From the NCBI GenBank assembly GCA_017428805.1, contig JAFRQC010000199.1, forward strand, positions 1 to 20,304: a stretch of DNA of 20,304 bases. The letters run 5' to 3'. The first letter of the stretch is position 1. The number at the start of each line of letters is the position of its first letter. The translations under genes were made by a program, and so were the position numbers. The notes under the pieces were generated by a model, which was given only the letters and a program-made list of their open reading frames with translations, searched no databases and had not been told where the DNA came from. Positions 9,369 to 15,734 of the stretch are shown here, in pieces. This DNA comes from Prevotella sp. GTDB taxonomy: Bacteria > Bacteroidota > Bacteroidia > Bacteroidales > Bacteroidaceae.

Positions 9369-9481
9369 CTTAAAAATTCTCTTAACTTACACTTTGCCTC
9401 GTTTCCGCCCCTTTTTCTGTCATAGTGTAAACAATCCGGCAATTCGAGTCTGTCATTACTTACACATTGTCATTTTGCCCT
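9369..9481. other. Upstream region of gltB with TTACAC and TGTCAT repeats
   Basis: Non-coding stretch between the gltB promoter and the candidate small RNA. It holds an inverted pair TTACACT (9387-9393) and AGTGTAA (9424-9430), a further TTACACA (9460-9466), and three TGTCAT words (9418, 9451 and 9468/9469 region). These could be binding sites of a regulator of gltB; nothing in the sequence identifies one. Confidence 0.25.
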
Positions 9482-9515
9482 AAAAAGAAGCCCGTTGTGA
9501 GCGGACACAGCGGGC
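9482..9515 (-). terminator. Intrinsic terminator of candidate small RNA
   Basis: Stem 9490-9499 / 9506-9515 with loop agcgga, followed on the minus strand by TTCTTTTTA. The plus strand also has six T residues at 9517-9522, so the hairpin could stop transcription in both directions, but no plus-strand gene precedes it. Confidence 0.6.
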
Positions 9516-9599
9516 GTTTTTTGATGATATCGTTAGATCTTTCACCCGAGATACGATATAAAGAAAGGAAGCCGTCGGCATTCACATGCCGACGGCTTT
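9482..9599 (-). ncRNA. Candidate small RNA upstream of gltB
   Basis: No protein gene is visible here. Reading the minus strand from about 9599, a promoter (9604-9635) is followed immediately by a perfect 12-bp hairpin (arms 9587-9598 and 9569-9580, loop of 6). A second weaker stem follows (ATATCG 9527-9532 with CGATAT 9554-9559, plus an inner ATCT/AGAT). The 3' end is a 10-bp GC-rich hairpin (9506-9515 with 9490-9499, one G-T pair) followed by TTCTTTTTA, a good intrinsic terminator. The predicted length is about 115-118 nt. I do not recognise an Rfam family. It ends about 130 bases before the gltB promoter, so it is not simply the gltB leader. Confidence 0.5.
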
Positions 9600-9603
9600 G
9601 CTG

Positions 9604-9635
9604 CAAAGATAATGATTAAAGTCGATATCTCCAAT
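9604..9635 (-). promoter_or_regulatory. Promoter of candidate small RNA
   Basis: Minus strand ATTG/TTGG (9635-9631), a 19-20 base spacer and TATCTTTG (9611-9604). The -7 element is a full consensus match and the -33 element is partial. It lies back to back with the plus-strand promoter of the nuclease-like gene. Confidence 0.5.
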
Positions 9636-9650
9636 TATTTTGAGAAAAAG

Positions 9651-9682
9651 TTTGGCGGTATCGTGGAAAATGTTTAACTTTG
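9651..9682 (+). promoter_or_regulatory. Promoter of the nuclease-like gene
   Basis: TTTG (9651-9654), 20-base spacer, TAACTTTG (9675-9682): full Bacteroidetes consensus, with a predicted RNA start near 9688 and a leader of about 22 nt before the ATG at 9711. Confidence 0.7.
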
Positions 9683-9710
9683 CAGGCAGATTAACTGTTG
9701 AGTCTAGGAT

Positions 9711-10268
9711 ATGACAAACGACATAGCATCAGAATTGGCCAAGTTGCAGGAACTGACAGGAGCGGAGTTCTCCCGTCAGGTGGAAAGCATTGCTCAGATG
9801 CGTCTGTTCCATCCTATAGATAATGAAGTCGGTATATTTGGAACGGGTAATTACAATGATAACGACTATCTTAATCAAGTCAGGGCAGCAAGGAAACTCG
9901 TTACAATAGGATATAAGGTGTTCTTGTTGCCCAATCCTCATAGTGGCCGCACACCAGATCTCATTATTGAAAGAAGGGGTATCTATAGAGTATATGATTT
10001 GAAGACCATCACGGGAGAATCTTCTGCCATCAATCGTTTAAAAGAATCAATCGGCCAGTGCAATCAAGTGATACTGAACATGGCCACCAACTATGATCCA
10101 CGCAGACTCGGTCGTGATATAAAACAATATTTCGGATTAAACCCAAATGCCGTTGAAGTAATGATCCTTAAAGGAACACGTCAAATAATGGTGAAAAGGG
10201 AGTTCGCTTTGAGTTCTGACTTCGTTTGGGAATTCATGATGCGTTATAACAAAAAGAAAAGCCGCTAA
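9711..10268 (+). CDS. Predicted PD-(D/E)xK nuclease, CdiA C-terminal domain type
   Basis: A 185-residue soluble protein without signal peptide or membrane segment. Residues 55-123 resemble the CdiA C-terminal tRNase fold: AARKLVTIGYKVFLLP, then GRTPDLIIERRGIYRVYDLKTI, then SAINRLKESIGQCNQVILNM. The candidate active site is Pro82-Asp83, 12 residues, Asp96-Leu97-Lys98, the spacing of a PD-(D/E)xK core. In this family such domains degrade tRNA, usually at the end of large secreted CdiA proteins. Here the domain stands alone, with no adjacent small immunity gene and no secretion partner. It has its own promoter. The stop codon lies in the loop of a hairpin. The family assignment is by motif only; a different restriction-like nuclease role is possible. 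Confidence 0.6.
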   Translation: MTNDIASELAKLQELTGAEFSRQVESIAQMRLFHPIDNEVGIFGTGNYNDNDYLNQVRAARKLVTIGYKVFLLPNPHSGRTPDLIIERRGIYRVYDLKTITGESSAINRLKESIGQCNQVILNMATNYDPRRLGRDIKQYFGLNPNAVEVMILKGTRQIMVKREFALSSDFVWEFMMRYNKKKSR

Positions 10269-10276
10269 AAAGCGGC
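10251..10276 (-). terminator. Terminator hairpin between convergent units
   Basis: GCCGC (10261-10265) and GCGGC (10272-10276) around a taaaaa loop. On the minus strand the stem is followed by TTTTCTTTTTG, a good intrinsic terminator for transcripts from the right (the candidate small RNA and possibly the TPR regulator gene). On the plus strand only CTTC follows. Confidence 0.55.
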
Positions 10277-10349
10277 CTTCAAATGGGCAGGGGCGGTGAA
10301 GTCTTACCCTCTCGGGATTCTACCCGGATAGCCAAAACATTCATTTTGA
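10252..10349 (-). ncRNA. Candidate small RNA convergent to the nuclease-like gene
   Basis: On the minus strand a promoter at 10355-10386 is followed by about 70 bases of GC-rich sequence that can form short stems (for example CGGG/CCCG around 10313-10326). A hairpin GCCGC/GCGGC (10272-10276 with 10261-10265) followed by TTTTCTTTTTG ends it. The predicted RNA is about 95-100 nt, and its 3' end is antisense to the last codons of the nuclease-like gene. I do not recognise the family; SRP RNA and tRNA were considered and do not fit. Confidence 0.42.
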
Positions 10350-10354
10350 CGTTG

Positions 10355-10386
10355 CAAAGATACAACTTATTTCTGAAAGTTCCAAA
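10355..10386 (-). promoter_or_regulatory. Promoter of candidate small RNA 2
   Basis: Minus strand TTTG (10386-10383), 20-base spacer, TATCTTTG (10362-10355): full consensus match in a region with no protein start on this strand. Confidence 0.55.
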
Positions 10387-10454
10387 TTTTCGGGCATCTT
10401 TTTTCTCTCATTGCACGTTTTAATTCAAAATCGCTTGCATTCTTAAAAGAATCT

Positions 10455-12020
10455 TTACCTCTCCCTTCCTTTGATCCTTGAGCGGAGGGTGCGGAGGGAG
10501 GCAGGCTTCACGTCGAGGATATGGGCGATGGTATCGTCGTCGTAGTGGAGATCGTCCTGAAGGATGAGGAAGACATATTGCGAGGGCGTGAGTGAACTGT
10601 AAGTGCGTTCCCACTCCTGCCAGCGCTTGGGGCGCAGCTGGGCGAAGTAGTCTATCAGACACTGCCTTTCCTCTGCCGTCATGTCGCTGGCGGATTCCAT
10701 TTCCTGTAGTTTCACAAAACACCGCGTGCCCACAAGCAGTTTGTTGGAGATACGCTGGCGGTTGGCCTCTATCTGCTTGTTCAACTCAGCGATGGTCTGT
10801 TCATTAGCCTCGCCGCTCTGTTGCAGCCGTCCTATTTCTGCCTGCTTCTCTGTAATCCGTCTGGTATGCTCGTCAAGTCTAAATCTCAGGCTTCTGACTC
10901 TTCGCCAATACCACCAGATACCCATCGTCAGCACAAACAGGAAAGATAAAAATGCGATTCCTGCTTTCATCATCTGCCGATGGGATCTCTCCTCCCAACG
11001 TTTCTCGTCAAACTTCCTTTGCCAGTCGGCAATCTCCAGACTGTGATTGGCTTTCATAACCGAGTCGGTAAACGCATCCTTTTGCCGTTTCATGTCCAAA
11101 GCTGCATTCATATCGCCAATCTTTTCATAGAGCTTGGATAGTTCCTCCATCGAATGGCTGCGCACCAACGGATCTTTTTCTGATAGGCTTTTCTTCACAC
11201 TCTCTAAAGCCTCCTCATAATGCCCTTGTGCTTCCAAGAGCCTGGCCTCAACAATATACCCCTTAAAACTGCTGGCTGCTTTATCATTCTTCCATTTCTT
11301 CAAATACTTCCTGGCATTTTCATCATCCCCCTGTTCCTGATACATCGCCGCAATATTGTGATAGATGTCAGCCCGCAAGATGCTGTCGGCCAAGTCGATA
11401 TAGTCCATGCTCCTGAAAATACAGGCATAAGCGCTGTCATTCTGATCCATATACGCATAAGCCGATGCACACATCTGGAGACCTCGTAACGTCATGAGGC
11501 TGTCATTCAATTTGAGACTGCTCAACAGAAACTTCTGCGAGTATTCCAGAATAAGCGGATGGGTAAAACAATTATAATTGGCAAAGGCCAGATTCTCATA
11601 CACCATGTTCTTTAGCAGTTCGTCATCCGCATCCTCAGCAATCGTCTCGGCAATCTTATAATCCTTAATCGCATCAAACGTCCTGTCAATTAAATGCCTT
11701 CTGATGCCAGCCCTGTAATAGTAGGCCCTGCCTCGATGCCAAGCATCGCCATGCTTGTCGTAGTAATTGACACACGTCGTAATGAGCGAATCGCCGTCAG
11801 CCTGATGCAGCACGATATAATCCGTCATAATCTTCAGTAGTCGGTATTCCATTCTGTCTGCCTCAGAGAGTGATGCCGTGTCCACCTTACTGATTATTAC
11901 ACGTGCAGAGTCCGGACGTTGATGGACGATGTCTGCCGCCTCCTTCAACAAAGGATGACGCGCCTCACCGCACCCTGCTACCATAGCGATGACTACCAGA
12001 ATCCAAGCGATCTTCTTCAT
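10455..12020 (-). CDS. Membrane-anchored TPR regulator with C-terminal HTH
   Basis: A 521-residue protein. Residues 1-17 form a lipoprotein-type signal (WILVVIAMVAGC, lipobox Cys17). Residues 20-345 are helical TPR-like repeats such as YHNIAAMYQEQGDDENARKYL and EARLLEAQGHYEEALESVKKSL. A single membrane helix lies at about 353-372 (AGIAFLSFLFVLTMGIWWYW). A charged coiled coil follows at about 377-428, and residues 477-521 (LTPSQYVFLILQDDL to the Arg-rich end) look like a LuxR/sigma region 4 type HTH. This order is common in Bacteroidetes one-component regulators: a periplasmic TPR sensor and a cytoplasmic DNA-binding end. The start at 12020 is chosen for the signal sequence; the open frame to 12101 crosses a -7 element. 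Divergent from the receptor gene at 12367, which it may control. Confidence 0.75.
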   Translation of the reverse strand: MKKIAWILVVIAMVAGCGEARHPLLKEAADIVHQRPDSARVIISKVDTASLSEADRMEYRLLKIMTDYIVLHQADGDSLITTCVNYYDKHGDAWHRGRAYYYRAGIRRHLIDRTFDAIKDYKIAETIAEDADDELLKNMVYENLAFANYNCFTHPLILEYSQKFLLSSLKLNDSLMTLRGLQMCASAYAYMDQNDSAYACIFRSMDYIDLADSILRADIYHNIAAMYQEQGDDENARKYLKKWKNDKAASSFKGYIVEARLLEAQGHYEEALESVKKSLSEKDPLVRSHSMEELSKLYEKIGDMNAALDMKRQKDAFTDSVMKANHSLEIADWQRKFDEKRWEERSHRQMMKAGIAFLSFLFVLTMGIWWYWRRVRSLRFRLDEHTRRITEKQAEIGRLQQSGEANEQTIAELNKQIEANRQRISNKLLVGTRCFVKLQEMESASDMTAEERQCLIDYFAQLRPKRWQEWERTYSSLTPSQYVFLILQDDLHYDDDTIAHILDVKPASLRTLRSRIKGRER

Positions 12021-12039
12021 ACTCAATTCGTTTTTGTTA

Positions 12040-12047
12040 CAAAAGTA
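12040..12047 (-). promoter_or_regulatory. -7 element of the TPR regulator gene
   Basis: TACTTTTG on the minus strand, 20 bases before the ATG at 12020. No clear TTTG -33 element lies 19-20 bases upstream, so the promoter may be weak or need an activator. Confidence 0.4.
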
Positions 12048-12231
12048 AGCATTATCTTCAATACGACACTGACCAGTTGGCTTTTTTAAAGAATCATTCA
12101 AGGTTTTTAAATATCAGGCTGTTACAATCTGGCACTTTTTTCTTGGTGTAGTTTTGTTTACTTTGCTCATTATCAGTGATTTAAGTCAAATAATGCTGTA
12201 ACATCCATTTTGTTTGATTTCCCCTCTTTCC

Positions 12232-12263
12232 CTTGTGGGTCTCAGATGAAAAGAATACCTTTG
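12232..12263 (+). promoter_or_regulatory. Promoter of the outer-membrane receptor operon
   Basis: CTTG (12232-12235), 20-base spacer, TACCTTTG (12256-12263). The predicted RNA start near 12270 leaves a leader of about 97 nt containing a hairpin. The other bases of the 346-base divergent region (12021-12366) are AT-rich with no further gene visible. Confidence 0.62.
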
Positions 12264-12305
12264 CAATCGATTAGGGTTTCATTTAACTCTGATTTTGATT
12301 CAACC

Positions 12306-12336
12306 AGCAGCATCCGTCGGGATGACGCATGCTGCT
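12306..12336 (+). promoter_or_regulatory. Hairpin in receptor mRNA leader
   Basis: AGCAGCAT (12306-12313) pairs perfectly with ATGCTGCT (12329-12336). After a C-C mismatch, CGTC pairs with GACG around a GGGAT loop. An alternative inner pairing CATCC/GGATG is also possible. It sits 30 bases before the ATG and is followed by only TTTAT, so it is more likely a leader structure than a terminator. Confidence 0.45.
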
Positions 12337-12366
12337 TTATAGAGTAAATAACAAGTATTTGTAAAG

Positions 12367-14586
12367 ATGAACAAAATGAAACAATACAGACGATTCTTGC
12401 TCCTGCTGCCGATGTTGTCGGATATGACTTTAGCAAATGCACAGACCGACAGCACAAAGGTTCAAAACGACTCCATTACCTGGAATCAGGAATTAGAAGG
12501 CGTTACTGTTAAGGCCCAACGCCAATTGATTAAACAGGACATCGATCGTATAGGTTACGATGTTCAGGCGGATGAAGAGTCAAAAACACAAACCGTGCTT
12601 GATATGTTGCGCAAGGTACCGATGGTAACCGTTGATGGTGAAGATAATATAAAGGTTAAAGGAAACAGCAGTTTTAAGATATACAAAAACGGTCACCTTG
12701 ATCCCAGCCTTACCCAAAACGCCAAGGAAATTCTAAAGTCCATGCCTGCCTCGATGGTAAAGCGTATTGAGGTTCTCACTGACCCAGGAGCCCGCGAAGA
12801 TGCCGAGGGTGTGAATGCCATCCTTAACATTGTTATGATGGATGGTCGTAGTTTTAATGGTGTCACTGGAGGGGTAAACTTTTCATATAACACAACTAAA
12901 GCACCCAGTATCAACGGAAACATGACTACGCAATTCGGCAAGGCTATTTTCTCTATTGATGCTGGCTATAACAAGATGACTGAAAAGAATTCTGAGAATA
13001 TCCGAGACTTGGAACGAACTTATATTGAATCAGGCAGAACCCAAAAATCACATTCGGAAGGCTCTAACCCTGGTGATGTCTTCTATACAGACCTTAGTGG
13101 CAGTTATGATGTTGACACACTAAATCTGATATCTGCTTCATTCGGTGGCTATTTCTATAAGATCAATGTTCAAGGTGGAGGACCGACAACGATGTACGAT
13201 ACCAAACAGCAACCTCTCTATAGTTACAACGAGCATTACTGGATGCCAGGCTACAAACATCATTCATGGAATGGACGATTGGACTATGAACACAAGACCA
13301 ACAGTGAAGGCGAAAAGCTGACTTTATCCTATATGCTTGCCCTGACTCGTCAGCGTACAGAACAGGAAAGTAATTTTACTGAGATTGTCGGTACCCCTTT
13401 CAGTTATACAGGCTATCTTATCAACAGCAAGGAGAACTTTACGGAGCACACCTTTCAGGCAGACTATATCAGGCCACTCTGGAAAGGACATAAGTTAGAA
13501 GTAGGCGGAAAGTATATTGAGCGTCACAACAACAGTCATTCGACTCAGTCATTTATCCAGTCGCCTCAGCCCCCATCTTTTGATACAGAGTTTGAACATA
13601 CCACACAGGTGGCAGCCTTATATACTGACTATCAGCTGGCATTAGGCAAATGGTCTGCCCGTGCAGGATTACGCTATGAATACAGTTATATGAAGGCTCA
13701 TTATCCTGACGGAAAGAGTACAGACTTTAGTGACCGATTGAACGACTGGGTACCTCAGGCAAGCATCAAGTATCAGATTAATGATGCCAACTCACTGAAA
13801 CTGAACTACACTACTAGCATCTCCCGTCCTGGTATTTCCTATCTAAATCCTGCTGTCTCTGAAAGTCCTGAAGGGGTTAACTTTGGAAACGACCATCTGA
13901 CCAGTTCACATCAACAGTCGCTAACCTTATTATATATGTATGTCTCGCCCAGCCTGACGTTACAACTTGCACCTATGTACCGATTCTACAATGGTGGTAT
14001 TAGCGATATCCGTTATGTCAAGAACAACAAAATCTACTGCACCTACGATAATATCGAACGCTTGCGCCGCTATGAGGTGGAAACATATCTGCAATGGAAA
14101 CCTTTCGACAAGACAACCGTTGTCTTCAATGGAAATTTCCGCCATGACAGTTATAAGAATTCCAGTCTGCAATTAGAGAATTCCGTTTGGAGTGGATTCT
14201 ATTATGCGTCCTTAACACAGAAACTCCCATGGAAACTGAGGCTGACCGTAAGTAGCTATGGACAGATTGGTCATGAAGCTTATGATGTCTATGGCTATTC
14301 CAGTTCTTGGTTCAGCTATAGTGCTGCCTTGCAACGCTCCTTCCTCAAGGATGACCGTCTGACATTGCGTCTCTCTGCCAATATGCCCTTCAACAAGTAT
14401 TACCATAACGAGTCTGTCACCAATCAGGGTGATTATACAGGAGTCAGAAAGAACGATTACCCTGGGCGTAGATTCCAAATCAGTCTTTCCTACCGCTTCG
14501 GCAAGCTCAAAGCCAGCGTGAAGAAAACTGAGACTACGATTGAGAATGATGATGTGGTAGGCGGCATTGCAAAGGGAAGCAAATGA
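12367..14586 (+). CDS. TonB-dependent outer-membrane receptor, OMP_b-brl_3 type
   Basis: A 739-residue outer-membrane protein. A signal peptide (RRFLLLLPMLSDMTLANA, cleavage likely after Ala25) is followed by a plug domain at about 45-155 (GVTVKAQRQ, TVLDMLRKVPMVTVDGEDN, IKVKGNSSFKIYKNG, PGAREDAEGVNAILNIV). A long beta-barrel with alternating aromatic strands follows. The plug and barrel match the PF14905-like receptors of Bacteroidetes. The carboxypeptidase-regulatory-like domain usually found before the plug is absent, and no SusD partner follows, so the substrate cannot be read from context. The last four bases overlap the start of the next gene (ATGA), suggesting coupled translation. Lower GC than the genes downstream. 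Confidence 0.88.
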   Translation: MNKMKQYRRFLLLLPMLSDMTLANAQTDSTKVQNDSITWNQELEGVTVKAQRQLIKQDIDRIGYDVQADEESKTQTVLDMLRKVPMVTVDGEDNIKVKGNSSFKIYKNGHLDPSLTQNAKEILKSMPASMVKRIEVLTDPGAREDAEGVNAILNIVMMDGRSFNGVTGGVNFSYNTTKAPSINGNMTTQFGKAIFSIDAGYNKMTEKNSENIRDLERTYIESGRTQKSHSEGSNPGDVFYTDLSGSYDVDTLNLISASFGGYFYKINVQGGGPTTMYDTKQQPLYSYNEHYWMPGYKHHSWNGRLDYEHKTNSEGEKLTLSYMLALTRQRTEQESNFTEIVGTPFSYTGYLINSKENFTEHTFQADYIRPLWKGHKLEVGGKYIERHNNSHSTQSFIQSPQPPSFDTEFEHTTQVAALYTDYQLALGKWSARAGLRYEYSYMKAHYPDGKSTDFSDRLNDWVPQASIKYQINDANSLKLNYTTSISRPGISYLNPAVSESPEGVNFGNDHLTSSHQQSLTLLYMYVSPSLTLQLAPMYRFYNGGISDIRYVKNNKIYCTYDNIERLRRYEVETYLQWKPFDKTTVVFNGNFRHDSYKNSSLQLENSVWSGFYYASLTQKLPWKLRLTVSSYGQIGHEAYDVYGYSSSWFSYSAALQRSFLKDDRLTLRLSANMPFNKYYHNESVTNQGDYTGVRKNDYPGRRFQISLSYRFGKLKASVKKTETTIENDDVVGGIAKGSK

Positions 14587-15272
14587 GAAAGGCCATCTTC
14601 ATATTCATCGCCATCGTCATTGCGGCAGCAAGCATCGACTGGATCCGTTCGTGCAGCGACTTGAAGTCGCACAAGGAAGTATTCGGTCGGGAACTTACTT
14701 ATGCCGAGATGTACGAGTACAAGGATGCGGACTACGATTACGTTGTCCGTGTCCCCTCGTTCTTCACCGCCCAACCCGATTCCCTTCAGGATGAGAAAGG
14801 ACGTATGCGCTTCGAGTATGGCGAACAGTGGATCACCGTTGTCATCGAGAGTCATGTTATGCACAACAACGGCCAGTCATTAAAGGACGGCATGGACTCG
14901 CTGGCACAGGTGCTTCATGCCACAGACCGCAAACTTGGCAGCAATTATTTCATCCTATCCGGCTCGCAGTATGAAAACGGTAGTCGCATTGAGGGATACA
15001 GTTATTACTCGAAAGTTATGGTCAGTCATAGGTTATGGTTTGTCTATACGATGATTTATCCTGGCGACTACAAAGACGTTCTCGCTCGAATGTTCAAGGA
15101 AATCGACGACTGGCAGATATGGGAACGCCCTCGTCCGCAACTGAAGCAGGGCGAGTCACAAACGCCGAAAACTCTGAAACAAGTTTCATACTTTTACCCT
15201 CGACACCCGATTTCCGGGCTTTGCCGAGGGCTTTTTTGTGCCGTTTTCCGTACCTTTGCCAAACAAAACTGA
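14583..15272 (+). CDS. Small membrane-anchored protein of unknown function
   Basis: The 229-residue protein starts inside the receptor stop (ATGA). An N-terminal hydrophobic helix (AIFIFIAIVIAAASIDW) is followed by a polar, probably periplasmic, domain with YDYVVRVPSFFTAQPDS and WFVYTMIYPGDYKDVLARMF; the latter resembles the ends of small stress-type lipoproteins, but I recognise no family. It is cotranscribed with the receptor and may assist it. Oddity: from about residue 197 the frame runs through a palindrome (15175-15188) and a full terminator hairpin with a six-T run (15197-15237), so the last 30 or so residues (from TLKQVSYFY to TFAKQN) are unlikely to be ancestral. A one-base shift would give a TGA at 15175, just before the palindrome. 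Confidence 0.7.
   Translation: MRKAIFIFIAIVIAAASIDWIRSCSDLKSHKEVFGRELTYAEMYEYKDADYDYVVRVPSFFTAQPDSLQDEKGRMRFEYGEQWITVVIESHVMHNNGQSLKDGMDSLAQVLHATDRKLGSNYFILSGSQYENGSRIEGYSYYSKVMVSHRLWFVYTMIYPGDYKDVLARMFKEIDDWQIWERPRPQLKQGESQTPKTLKQVSYFYPRHPISGLCRGLFCAVFRTFAKQN
15175..15188. repeat. TGAAAC-AA-GTTTCA palindrome, copy 1
   Basis: Six-base inverted arms around AA, directly before a CCCTCG...CGAGGG terminator. A near-identical arrangement occurs at 16695-16756. Confidence 0.6.
15197..15237 (+). terminator. Terminator after the receptor operon
   Basis: CCCTCG (15197-15202) pairs with CGAGGG (15225-15230), with an inner CCCG/CGGG stem, followed by C and six T. Strong intrinsic terminator, located inside the open frame of the preceding gene. 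Confidence 0.8.
15251..15258 (+). promoter_or_regulatory. Possible -7 element TACCTTTG
   Basis: Consensus -7 element just after the terminator, but no TTTG at the required 19-20 base distance. If active it would give a short transcript ending near the large hairpin at 15328-15369. Confidence 0.3.
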
Positions 15273-15327
15273 TGAAGAATGAAATGATTAGTCTTTTCAT
15301 ACGACATGAGGCGAGTGAGAAAAGAGA

Positions 15328-15369
15328 TTCGGGAGGCCGACGCTGGCGATTCAGCGACGGCCTCCCGAA
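15328..15369. repeat. Large GC-rich inverted repeat (12 bp + 5 bp stem)
   Basis: TTCGGGAGGCCG (15328-15339) pairs perfectly with CGGCCTCCCGAA (15358-15369). After an A-A mismatch CGCTG pairs with CAGCG around a gcgatt loop. A CTTTTC/GAAAAG pair (15293-15298, 15319-15324) precedes it. No T-run follows directly on either strand (plus strand: GTATTTCTGCACTTTTTC), so its role as a terminator is uncertain. Confidence 0.6.
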
Positions 15370-15420
15370 GTATTTCTGCACTTTTTCAACGAAAAGTATT
15401 ATAATATCGGAAACTTTTCG

Positions 15421-15428
15421 TAAATTTG
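15421..15428 (+). promoter_or_regulatory. -7 element of the toxin-antitoxin operon
   Basis: TAAATTTG, 30 bases before the antitoxin ATG at 15459. The -33 region (15397-15401, tatta) is a poor match, as expected for an autoregulated promoter, but the regulation is inference. Confidence 0.5.
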
Positions 15429-15458
15429 CAGCCGTAAACAAGCAAAACTGGAAAGTAT

Positions 15459-15728
15459 ATGATTACGACTGCAACAAGAAAGACAATGCCTGACACGTTC
15501 ACGCTGACCGTGCCGAAGGCCGACGTAAACTTCTTCAAGACGATGGCCAAGAAGATGGGGTGGACGGTGGAGCGCAAGAAGGCCGCAAAGCCCCGCCTCT
15601 ATGACCCAGAGACGGGCGACTACCTGAACGACGCGACCATGAAGGTCATAGAGAACGCCCGCAAGGGAAAGGATGTCATAGAGGTAGGTTCGATGGACGA
15701 TTACCTGAAGTTGGTCAACAATCTCTAA
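15459..15728 (+). CDS. Antitoxin of YafQ-type toxin-antitoxin pair
   Basis: An 89-residue protein 6 bases upstream of the toxin gene. The N-terminal part TFTLTVPKADVNFFKTMAKKMGW suggests a short strand followed by a helix, as in small DNA-binding dimerising antitoxins. The middle is basic (VERKKAAKPR), and the C-terminal half (NDATMKVIENARKGKDVIEV then SMDDYLKLVNNL) is acidic-helical, fitting a toxin-wrapping tail. I do not assign a named family. Two starts are possible: 15459 (MITTATRKT) and 15486 (MPDTFTLTV); the first leaves a leader of about 24 nt after the -7 element and is kept, while the second begins at the recognisable domain. The role is inferred mainly from the adjacent toxin. Confidence 0.72.
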   Translation: MITTATRKTMPDTFTLTVPKADVNFFKTMAKKMGWTVERKKAAKPRLYDPETGDYLNDATMKVIENARKGKDVIEVGSMDDYLKLVNNL

Positions 15729-15734
15729 CGGGCG

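Noticed and set aside
10305..10330. tRNA T-arm-like sequence (CCGGG...CCCG on the minus strand)
   Set aside because: The loop lacks the TTCGAAT pattern and no acceptor, D or anticodon arms can be built around it.
14567..14794. Plus-strand open frame overlapping the receptor end in another frame
   Set aside because: It competes with the ATGA-coupled gene at 14583, which has a membrane anchor and consistent codon use.
15272..15493. 73-codon open frame just after the possible promoter at 15251
   Set aside because: It reads through a large perfect inverted repeat and through the antitoxin -7 element and start; the translation looks like non-coding sequence.
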